In this document: in pieces, positions 1 through 5,035 of the stretch | Numbering within the stretch: the stretch's first letter is position 1 | Layout: the number at the start of each line of letters is the position of its first letter | DNA from: an uncultured Clostridia bacterium | Lineage (GTDB): Bacteria > Bacillota > Clostridia > Christensenellales > CAG-917 | Assembly (NCBI GenBank): GCA_946056785.1 | Contig: CAMGKS010000092.1 | Location: forward strand, 1-5,361 | Direction of reading: 5' to 3' | DNA length: 5,361 nucleotides | Made by a program: the position numbers and the translations under genes | The notes under the pieces: generated by a model | The model's database searches: none | Told to the model about the DNA's origin: nothing | Seen by the model: the letters and a program-made list of their open reading frames with translations, nothing else

Positions 1-104
1 TTTTTGATTAAAATGAAAATATACTTAATTTTTGATTAAAACGAAAATTTACTTAATTTTTGATTAAAATGAAAATATACTTAATTTTTAATTAAAATAT
101 AAAC
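1..104. repeat. 28-bp AT-rich tandem repeat, three full copies plus a decayed fourth
   Basis: Three head-to-tail 28-bp units occupy 1-28, 29-56 and 57-84. Each starts TTTTTGATTAAAA and ends ACTTAA. Units 1 and 3 are identical; unit 2 differs at two positions (a C for T near base 42 and a T for A near base 49). A fourth unit starting at 85 decays after about 20 bases. The array begins at the first base of the window, so it probably extends further left. There are no spacers, so it is not a CRISPR array. It lies beyond the rpmA terminator and has no visible coding role. Confidence 0.9.
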
Positions 105-197
105 AGAATTTCGGTTTTAACGTAACAAGCTTTAAATTTAAAATAACTTAATCATTGATTTAACTTTAAAAGTTATTTCGGTTTTAAACTTTTTTAC

Positions 198-224
198 AAA
201 AAAGTCACGGCATTGCCGTGACTT
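198..224 (-). terminator. Intrinsic terminator of the rplU-prp-rpmA operon
   Basis: The arms 202-212 (AAGTCACGGCA) and 214-224 (TGCCGTGACTT) are perfect complements, in practice a stem of about 9 bp with a small loop. On the minus strand a run of six T (198-203, partly in the stem) follows. It lies 19 bp beyond the rpmA stop codon, where the operon transcript should end. On the plus strand a second T-run at 229-234 follows after AAAC, so weak bidirectional action is possible. Confidence 0.88.
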
Positions 225-242
225 AAACTTTTTTGATTTAAA

Positions 243-527
243 TTATTTTGCTTCTTTTTCGTAAACGCTCACTTTCTTTGAATCTTTTCCGAAACGCTCG
301 AACTTGACTACGCCGTCAATCAAAGCGAACAAAGTGTCGTCGCTACCGATGCCTACGTTGTTACCTGCGTGGAATTTCGTTCCTCTTTGACGAACTAAAA
401 TGTTTCCGGCAAGAACAAACTGACCGTCTGCACGTTTGATACCAAGTCTTTTAGACGCACTGTCACGGCCGTTTCTCGATGAACCGACACCTTTTTTATG
501 AGCAAACAATTGAATCTTAATGAACAT
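243..527 (-). CDS. rpmA: 50S ribosomal protein L27 (bL27), with Prp-cleaved N-terminal extension
   Basis: This is a 94-residue large-subunit protein; L27 sits near the peptidyl transferase centre and its N-terminus reaches towards the tRNA ends. The core is typical: AHKKGVGSSRNGRDSASKRL, then KRADGQFV, RQRGTKFHAG and GVVKFERFG. The protein begins MFIKIQLF before AHKKG, which is the Bacillota extension that protease Prp removes, here predictably between F8 and A9. The reading frame stays open upstream to an ATG at 569. The ATG at 527 is chosen because GGAGG (537-541) lies 9 nt upstream of it and because L27 homology starts there. The start overlaps the end of prp by 11 bp. It is the last gene of the operon before the terminator; obgE, which often follows rpmA, is not seen in this window. 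Confidence 0.97.
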   Translation of the reverse strand: MFIKIQLFAHKKGVGSSRNGRDSASKRLGIKRADGQFVLAGNILVRQRGTKFHAGNNVGIGSDDTLFALIDGVVKFERFGKDSKKVSVYEKEAK

Positions 528-858
528 TGTTTTTAACCTCCAAATTGATATAGTCCGAAAAACCTTCATAGAGGTCGGACGCCCCTAAAAACAGAGTTTT
601 CAAAATGACGTTGCTGTCGTGCTTTTCCGTTTCAGTCATATTCTGCGGAAGTTTTACAAACAAATAACCTTCTGCTTCCGAAACTTTGTACTCAACGTTT
701 ATGCCTGCAACTTGCATAAGTCCCAGAACTGCCGTCTGGACTATAGAACTGAGAGCGGCACATACGACGTCAAAACCTTCAACGTCATATCCCGTATGCC
801 CCTCGCATTCAACAGCCGTTATAAATTCGTCTTTTTGAAAAAATCTTATCGTTGTCAT
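517..858 (-). CDS. prp: Ribosomal processing cysteine protease Prp
   Basis: This 113-residue protein has the size and pattern of Prp, the cysteine protease that trims the N-terminal extension from L27 before or during ribosome assembly. The catalytic signature is visible as GH (His21), then twelve residues later FDVVCAA (Cys33), matching the His/Cys pair known from the Staphylococcus aureus enzyme. The position between rplU and rpmA is characteristic of the family. The ATG lies one base after the rplU stop (TAATATG on the minus strand). No good Shine-Dalgarno sequence precedes it, so translation is probably coupled to rplU. Its 3' end carries the rpmA ribosome binding site and overlaps the rpmA start. 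In older annotations this family appears as an uncharacterised YsxB-like protein. Confidence 0.95.
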   Translation of the reverse strand: MTTIRFFQKDEFITAVECEGHTGYDVEGFDVVCAALSSIVQTAVLGLMQVAGINVEYKVSEAEGYLFVKLPQNMTETEKHDSNVILKTLFLGASDLYEGFSDYINLEVKNNVH

Positions 859-859
859 A

Positions 860-1159
860 TTAACCGATAGAAACTATTTTAAGTTCCGTATAAGGTTGAC
901 GATGACCTTGACGCTTTCTGATTTGCTTCTTTGACTTATAGTGGCAAACCAAAACTTTTGCAGCTTTATCTTGCTTTGTTACGGTTGCTGTAACTTTTGC
1001 AACTTTGTCGCCCGTTTTAATTTGACCTTTGTCGTCAACAAGCATAAGTGCGTCGAGTTCAACGTTTGCTCCTACTTCAGCGTTGAGTTTCTCAACTTTG
1101 ACGAGCATATCTTTTTCGACCTTATATTGCTTGCCGCCTGTTTCAATAATTGCGTACAT
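860..1159 (-). CDS. rplU: 50S ribosomal protein L21 (bL21)
   Basis: This 99-residue protein is close to the usual length for L21 (about 100). The N-terminal MYAIIETGGKQYKV and the C-terminal signature YKSKKQIRKRQGHRQPYT are diagnostic; the basic C-terminal segment binds 23S rRNA. The start at 1159 is supported by a strong Shine-Dalgarno sequence, AGGAGG (1166-1171), six bases upstream. It is the first gene of the operon, followed by prp after one base and then rpmA. Transcription should begin near 1237 from a near-consensus promoter, giving a leader of about 78 nt. Confidence 0.98.
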   Translation of the reverse strand: MYAIIETGGKQYKVEKDMLVKVEKLNAEVGANVELDALMLVDDKGQIKTGDKVAKVTATVTKQDKAAKVLVCHYKSKKQIRKRQGHRQPYTELKIVSIG

Positions 1160-1237
1160 TTTTTACCTCCTCTAACCAGTCTCGCCGAGCATAGGTGACG
1201 CCTTAGCATACTTAAAAAACCACTCCCGTGCGGCTCG
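1160..1237 (-). promoter_or_regulatory. Candidate ribosomal protein L21 leader (5' UTR of rplU)
   Basis: The transcript between the predicted start and the rplU ATG is about 78 nt, much longer than a ribosome binding site needs, and contains structure. One short hairpin has arms CAC/GUG (1228-1230 and 1221-1223) closed by a GGGA loop of the GNRA type. Further downstream, GCCG (1231-1234) can pair with CGGC (1183-1186), close to GACUGGUUAG and the AGGAGG site. Leaders upstream of rplU in Bacillota are known as the L21 leader family and are thought to serve autoregulation. The assignment rests on position and general resemblance, since no covariance search could be run. Confidence 0.5.
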
Positions 1238-1243
1238 AATACA

Positions 1244-1272
1244 AGTTTACCATAACTAAAATTTGGTGTCAA
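1244..1272 (-). promoter_or_regulatory. Sigma-A promoter of the rplU-prp-rpmA operon
   Basis: The minus strand reads TTGACA (-35, 1267-1272), a 17-bp spacer and TAAACT (-10, 1244-1249). The -35 is perfect, the spacer is optimal and the -10 matches four of six bases. The predicted transcription start is near 1237. It lies between the upstream terminator (1330-1360) and the leader. Confidence 0.85.
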
Positions 1273-1329
1273 ACGATTTAAGCCCGTTTGAGCGGATTTT
1301 TAGGACGTTTTTCCTTCGATTTTATACGT

Positions 1330-1360
1330 AAAAACAACCTGCGTTTTGCAGGTTGTTTTT
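1330..1360. terminator. Bidirectional intrinsic terminator downstream of trpB2
   Basis: Arms AAAAACAACCTGC (1330-1342) and GCAGGTTGTTTTT (1348-1360) form a 13-bp perfect stem with a 5-base loop (GTTTT). The A and T ends provide a T-run on either strand. On the minus strand it lies 51 bp beyond the trpB2 stop, so its clear role is to end that transcript before the rplU promoter. Confidence 0.92.
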
Positions 1361-1411
1361 AATTAAATCTTATCAAAAGCAAAATTTATGATTTTGCGTT
1401 TCAAAAGAACT

Positions 1412-2788
1412 TTATCCGTTAACCTTAGGAAGTTTAGCAAGAGACGCAGCGATGTCTTCGTCGGTCGGGATTGTGTCGCTCATCTTATTATCGTTATATT
1501 GTCCGTATGCTACCATATCGAAATATCCCGTTCCGGTGAGTCCGAAAACAATAGTTTTTTCCTCGCCCGTTTCACGGCATTTTATGGCTTCATCGATAGC
1601 AACTTTAATTGCGTGACTCGATTCAGGTGCCGGCAAGATACCTTCGACTCTTGCAAAGTATTCAGCCGCTTTAAATACGTCGGTCTGAGTTACAGAACGT
1701 GCCTCCATAAGACCTTCGTCATAAAGTTCTGAAAGAATAGAACTCATGCCGTGATAACGGAGACCGCCCGCATGACTTGGCGACGGAATAAACTGCGAAC
1801 CTAAGGTGTACATTTTAAGAAGCGGACAAACTTCACCGGTATCACAGAAATCGTATGCATATTTACCGCGGGTAAGAGACGGACAAGACGCAGGTTCTAC
1901 GGCGATAAAGTGATAGTCGGCTTCTCCTCTCAATTTTTCACCCATAAACGGAGAAATCAATCCGCCGAGGTTTGAACCGCCGCCCGCACAACCGATAATT
2001 ACGTCAGGCTTGATGCCGTACTTTTCAAGGGCGGTTTTCGTTTCCAGCCCGATTACGGACTGATGCAATACCACCTGATTCAATACGCTTCCCAAAACGT
2101 AACGGTATCCGTCAAGCTTTGTTGCGGTTTCTACCGCTTCGGATATAGCGCAACCGAGACTTCCGTTTGTTCCCGGATATTCGGCAAGAATTTTCTTGCC
2201 TATTTCGGTTTCCATAGAAGGAGACGGAGTTACGGAAGCACCGTAAGTTCTCATTACTTCACGACGGAAAGGCTTTTGTTCATAACTGCATTTGACCATA
2301 AAAACTTTACAATCTAATCCAAGATATGCGCATGCCATTGAAAGAGCGGTTCCCCACTGTCCTGCACCCGTTTCGGTTGTAACTCCTTTAAGACCTTGTT
2401 TCTTTGCGTAATACGCTTGGGCGATAGCACTGTTAAGCTTATGACTTCCCGACGTATTGTTCCCTTCAAATTTATAATAAATCTTTGCCGGAGTACCGAG
2501 TTTCTTTTCAAGACAATATGCTCTGACAAGCGGTGACGGACGATACATTTTGTAGAAATCTCTGATTTCGGTAGGTATTTCGATATATCTGTCATCGTTG
2601 TTAAGTTCCTGCTCGACCAACTCTTTGCAAAATACGTGTTCCAACTCCTCAGCCGTCATAGGTTTGCCCGTTCCCGGATTAAGAAGCGGAGCCGGTTTCT
2701 TTTTCATATCGCTGCGAACGTTGTACCATGCCTTAGGCATCTCGTTTTCTTCAAGATAAATTTTGTAAGGAATTTTTTGTTCTGCCAT
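1412..2788 (-). CDS. trpB: Tryptophan synthase beta chain, TrpB2 type (PLP-dependent)
   Basis: This 458-residue PLP enzyme of fold type II joins serine and indole to make tryptophan. The long N-terminal part (about residues 1-80, starting MAEQKIPYKIYLEENEMPKA) marks it as TrpB2 rather than the shorter TrpB1 of standard trp operons. Visible motifs in order: substrate region RPSPLVRA (83-90); PLP lysine K117 in GNNTSGSHKLNSA; catalytic glutamate E139 in ETGAGQWG (TrpB1 usually has QHG); phosphate-binding loop GGGSN (269-273); and TGTGYFD near the C-terminus. The ATG is supported by AGGAG (2798-2802) nine bases upstream. No trpA or other trp gene is visible, so it is an orphan here. It may use free indole (salvage) or act with a distant TrpA. 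A tRNA-Trp T-box precedes it, fitting a role in tryptophan supply. Confidence 0.95.
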   Translation of the reverse strand: MAEQKIPYKIYLEENEMPKAWYNVRSDMKKKPAPLLNPGTGKPMTAEELEHVFCKELVEQELNNDDRYIEIPTEIRDFYKMYRPSPLVRAYCLEKKLGTPAKIYYKFEGNNTSGSHKLNSAIAQAYYAKKQGLKGVTTETGAGQWGTALSMACAYLGLDCKVFMVKCSYEQKPFRREVMRTYGASVTPSPSMETEIGKKILAEYPGTNGSLGCAISEAVETATKLDGYRYVLGSVLNQVVLHQSVIGLETKTALEKYGIKPDVIIGCAGGGSNLGGLISPFMGEKLRGEADYHFIAVEPASCPSLTRGKYAYDFCDTGEVCPLLKMYTLGSQFIPSPSHAGGLRYHGMSSILSELYDEGLMEARSVTQTDVFKAAEYFARVEGILPAPESSHAIKVAIDEAIKCRETGEEKTIVFGLTGTGYFDMVAYGQYNDNKMSDTIPTDEDIAASLAKLPKVNG

Positions 2789-2840
2789 TTTTTTGTTCTC
2801 CTTTAAATTTTATTTGCGTTTTACAGTACTTATATACAAT

Positions 2841-2876
2841 AAAAAACACCTCTATCCCTATGCTGGGACAGAGGTG
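2841..2876 (-). terminator. T-box terminator hairpin upstream of trpB2
   Basis: On the minus strand CACCTCTGTCCC (2865-2876) pairs with GGGATAGAGGTG (2847-2858), a 12-bp stem with one G-U pair and a six-base loop, followed by six T (2841-2846). Its 5' arm contains the CUCUGU and CCC segments used by the antiterminator, so the two structures exclude each other. It ends 52 bp before the trpB2 ATG. Confidence 0.95.
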
Positions 2877-3112
2877 TGAAAATACATACTCTGCGGTGCC
2901 ACCCGGCTTGACGAAACAAATCGTCCACTCAACGGATACTATCATATCCTGACGCTATAACGGTGCGTACCCGTCGCCCCTACCTTTCGGTTCGGTTTGC
3001 CCTCAAAAGCCCATTCGCTTAAACTTTCCATGCCGTATTCTCATCATCAACGACTCTCTGTATCGGAGACTTATTTAAGTTACTTCCTCTTTTTCAACGG
3101 TTTTATTATGTT
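2841..3112 (-). promoter_or_regulatory. T-box riboswitch, tRNA-Trp specific, controlling trpB2
   Basis: The leader reads like a textbook T-box. Stem I carries the AG-bulge motif CAGAGAG (3054-3060), and on its 3' side GAA-UGG-GC, where UGG (3011-3013) is the specifier codon for tryptophan. Hairpins follow with arms 2945-2949/2934-2938 and 2921-2925/2910-2914, the latter in the usual stem III place. The T-box GGGUGGCACCGC spans 2893-2904. The antiterminator can be drawn fully: GGG (2902-2904) pairs with CCC (2865-2867), GCAGAG (2889-2894) pairs with CUCUGU (2868-2873), and UGGCACC bulges between them. UGGC (2898-2901) fits a tRNA ending GCCA, as expected for tRNA-Trp with discriminator G. Uncharged tRNA-Trp should stabilise the antiterminator and turn on trpB2. 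Confidence 0.95.
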
Positions 3113-3118
3113 GAAAAA
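3090..3118. repeat. Inverted repeat at the trpB2 transcription start
   Basis: Arms TTTTTCAAC (3090-3098) and GTTGAAAAA (3110-3118) are perfect 9-bp complements around an 11-bp centre. The right arm abuts the -10 box of the trpB2 promoter and covers the predicted start at about 3112. The symmetry and position suit an operator. A 5' RNA hairpin is less likely because transcription would start within the first arm. Confidence 0.55.
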
Positions 3119-3147
3119 ATAATATCACCGCTTTTAAAATAAGTCAA
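3119..3147 (-). promoter_or_regulatory. Sigma-A promoter of the T-box/trpB2 transcript
   Basis: The minus strand shows TTGACT (-35, 3142-3147), a 17-bp spacer and TATTAT (-10, 3119-3124), each matching five of six consensus bases. The predicted start is an A near 3112, giving a T-box leader of about 320 nt to the ATG. Phased A-tracts lie directly upstream of the -35. Confidence 0.88.
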
Positions 3148-3148
3148 G

Positions 3149-3203
3149 TTTTTTTTCGACTTTTTTTTTCGACTTTTTTTTCGACTTTTTTTCGACTTTT
3201 TTT
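3149..3203. repeat. Tandem T-tract/CGAC repeat upstream of the trpB2 promoter
   Basis: On the plus strand five T-runs (lengths 8, 9, 8, 7, 7) are separated by four CGAC blocks at 3157-3160, 3170-3173, 3182-3185 and 3193-3196. The spacing is 11-13 bp, close to one helical turn. Read in the direction of trpB2 they are A-tracts lying from one base to about 55 bases upstream of the -35 element. This could act as curved DNA or an UP-like element, or be a slippage product; the sequence alone cannot decide. Confidence 0.9.
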
Positions 3204-3275
3204 AAATATACGGTTTGCATAAAATTTTGCACAATGCGTCGATAAAAATTCTCACATATGAATTTTACTATTTAC

Positions 3276-3304
3276 TTGACATTAAATCTGAATAGTTCTA
3301 AAAT
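3276..3304 (+). promoter_or_regulatory. Upstream promoter P1 for the MATE gene
   Basis: TTGACA (3276-3281), a 17-bp spacer and TAAAAT (3299-3304) form a near-perfect sigma-A promoter pointing towards the MATE gene. The predicted start near 3311 would give a leader of about 265 nt. Confidence 0.75.
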
Positions 3305-3317
3305 TCCAACAATAAAT

Positions 3318-3370
3318 GATTCGAATTTGATAAATATAGTCTAAAAAGATTTGAATTTGATAAATATAGT
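3318..3370 (+). repeat. 23-bp direct repeat in the MATE upstream region
   Basis: Copies at 3318-3340 and 3348-3370 start GATT(C/T)GAATTTGATAAA and end TATAGT. They differ at one base and are offset by 30 bp. A further TTGATTTGATA-like fragment follows at 3371-3381. The second copy supplies the -35 element of promoter P2; the first copy has no matching -10. Confidence 0.88.
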
Positions 3371-3385
3371 TTGATTTGATATAAT
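3357..3385 (+). promoter_or_regulatory. Downstream promoter P2 for the MATE gene
   Basis: TTGATA (3357-3362), a 17-bp spacer and a perfect TATAAT (3380-3385) point towards the MATE gene. The predicted start near 3391-3392 leaves a leader of about 183 nt. AT-rich sequence gives chance matches, but the combination of box quality and ideal spacing is strong. P1 and P2 may both be used. Confidence 0.7.
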
Positions 3386-3466
3386 TATATTATGTATGTA
3401 TATATACCGATAACGTTAAACGTTGCTTATATAAAAGGCAATTTTACAATCGGCAAATTTACGCCG

Positions 3467-3500
3467 AATATCGTATCGCTTAGCAATATCGTGTAGCTTA
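3467..3500 (+). repeat. Imperfect 16-bp direct repeat in the MATE leader
   Basis: AATATCGTATCGCTTA (3467-3482) and AATATCGTGTAGCTTA (3485-3500) match at 14 of 16 positions, offset by 18 bp. They lie just after a weak hairpin (TCGGC at 3450-3454 with GCCGA at 3463-3467). No function is evident. Confidence 0.6.
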
Positions 3501-3574
3501 ATACTTATAAATATAATATTTAAAACGTAAAATTTCATTTGAACGCAAGAAAAATATAAACAATAAGGATACAA

Positions 3575-5035
3575 ATGACTGAAAAGAAAAATCTGAACGT
3601 AGACCTTACTGTTGGCAAACCGTCCGTAATATTATGGAAATTCTGTTTGCCGCTTTTAGGTAGCGTTATCTTTCAACAATTATATAATCTGGCAGACAGT
3701 CTCGTTGCGGGACAATTTTTAGGAGAACTTGCTCTCGCCGCCGTAGGAAACAGCTATGAAATTACTTTCATATTTTTAGCTTTCGCATTCGGTTGCAACA
3801 TCGGCTGTTCGGTTATCGTCTCACGGCTTTTCGGAGCAAAAAACTATACCGACCTTAAAACGGCAGTCTATACGACTTTGATTTTTTCTTCGGCTTTATG
3901 CGCGATTCTTATGGCGTTAGGTCTTTCTTGTTCGAGGCTTTTATTGAAACTCATCAATACACCCGACGAGATACTTTACGATTCTGTATTATATCTGGAC
4001 ATCTACGTCGGAGGATTGCCTTTTGTTTTTTTGTATAATATAGCCACAGGCATATTTGCGGCCTTAGGCGATTCAAAAACTCCGTTCGCCTTTCTTGCTG
4101 CGTCGTCAACCGCCAACATCGGAATGGATATCCTTTTTGTGACCGTATTTAAAATGGGTGTAGCGGGCGTTGCATGGGCAACTTTTATTTGTCAGGGAGT
4201 TAGTTGTATTATATCTCTCATATTCGTTTTTATAAGGCTTAAAAAAATTCATATAGACGGAAAGGCAAAGGCGTTCAGCCTTAGAATATTTAAAGACATA
4301 TTGCTTGTAGCAATTCCAAGCATTTTGCAGCAAAGCTCGATTTCCATAGGAAACATAATCATTCAAGGAGTCGTAAACACTTTCGGAACGGCAGTCATCG
4401 CAGGCTATTCAGCCGCCGTAAAATTGAACGGTATTGCGATTTCTTCTTTTGTAGCAATCAGCAACGGCATATCAAATTACAGCTCGCAAAACTACGGAGC
4501 AAAAAAGTTGGCAAGAATTAAAAAAGGCTTTTTGGCGGGCTTATCGATGTTTTTCGTAATATCCGTGCCTTTGATTTTGATCTACTCTATTGCGGGAAAA
4601 TACCTGATTAACGTTTTCCTTTCAAACCCGACCGATTTAGCGTCGTATACCGGAAAAATGTTTTTGCTTATCGTCTCTCCGTTTTATCTTGTTGTTTCTG
4701 TTAAATTGGTTGCCGACGGAATACTCAGAGGAACCAACCAAATGGGAAAATTTATGATTGGCACGTTTGCCGACCTTATAATAAGAGTAGTATGTGCTTT
4801 TATACTTTCAAAACAATTAGGTCCTAACGGTATATGGAGTAGCTGGGCTATCGGTTGGACGATTTCAACCATACTTTCCGTACTGTTTTACCGTTTCGGC
4901 TCTTTATTTAAAAAAACGGACAGAAATAAAAATAACGGCAACGATGACGGCAATGCCGATAACGTCGAAACGGCAGCCACCGATTCAACCGTATCGCCGC
5001 CTTGCGAAGCTACCGAAACTCCTGACGGCGAATAA
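3575..5035 (+). CDS. MATE-family efflux transporter
   Basis: This 486-residue inner-membrane protein has the two-half MatE architecture (about residues 15-180 and 235-400) and alternating hydrophobic segments consistent with 12 helices. The N-terminus VGKPSVILWKFCLPLLGS followed by FQQLYNLADSLVAGQF is typical of the Bacillota MATE group. D41 in NLADS falls where NorM proteins carry the TM1 acidic residue that takes part in cation coupling. The second half starts LLVAIPSILQQSSISIGN and includes SQNYGAKK, echoing SRLFGAKN of the first half. MATE proteins export organic cations, drugs or metabolites using a Na+ or H+ gradient; the substrate here cannot be told. The ATG is preceded by AAGGA (3565-3569) five bases upstream. 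Residues from about 446 form a hydrophilic, Asn/Asp/Thr-rich tail not needed for the fold. It is divergent from trpB2. Confidence 0.95.
   Translation: MTEKKNLNVDLTVGKPSVILWKFCLPLLGSVIFQQLYNLADSLVAGQFLGELALAAVGNSYEITFIFLAFAFGCNIGCSVIVSRLFGAKNYTDLKTAVYTTLIFSSALCAILMALGLSCSRLLLKLINTPDEILYDSVLYLDIYVGGLPFVFLYNIATGIFAALGDSKTPFAFLAASSTANIGMDILFVTVFKMGVAGVAWATFICQGVSCIISLIFVFIRLKKIHIDGKAKAFSLRIFKDILLVAIPSILQQSSISIGNIIIQGVVNTFGTAVIAGYSAAVKLNGIAISSFVAISNGISNYSSQNYGAKKLARIKKGFLAGLSMFFVISVPLILIYSIAGKYLINVFLSNPTDLASYTGKMFLLIVSPFYLVVSVKLVADGILRGTNQMGKFMIGTFADLIIRVVCAFILSKQLGPNGIWSSWAIGWTISTILSVLFYRFGSLFKKTDRNKNNGNDDGNADNVETAATDSTVSPPCEATETPDGE

Noticed and set aside
1..104. CRISPR-like array
   Set aside because: The 28-bp units abut directly with no unique spacers, and no cas gene is present.
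528..569. Upstream ATG at 569 as the rpmA start, adding 14 residues
   Set aside because: The extra residues lie within prp, have no L27 homology, and the ATG at 527 has GGAGG at ideal spacing.
1072..1272. Minus-strand open frame of 66 codons over the rplU promoter and leader
   Set aside because: It overlaps the promoter, leader and L21 coding sequence in another frame, so its start would lie upstream of the predicted transcript.
1388..2317. Plus-strand open frames opposite trpB2
   Set aside because: They are antisense to a well-supported enzyme gene, lack ribosome binding sites and give no recognisable protein.
2751..2945. Minus-strand open frame of 64 codons across the T-box
   Set aside because: It spans the antiterminator and terminator stem and overlaps the start of trpB2; the RNA structure explains this sequence.
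4948..4958. CGGCAATGCCG inside the MATE gene, the reverse complement of the core of the rpmA terminator
   Set aside because: It is an 11-base palindromic match in a low-complexity coding tail with no T-run; most likely chance.
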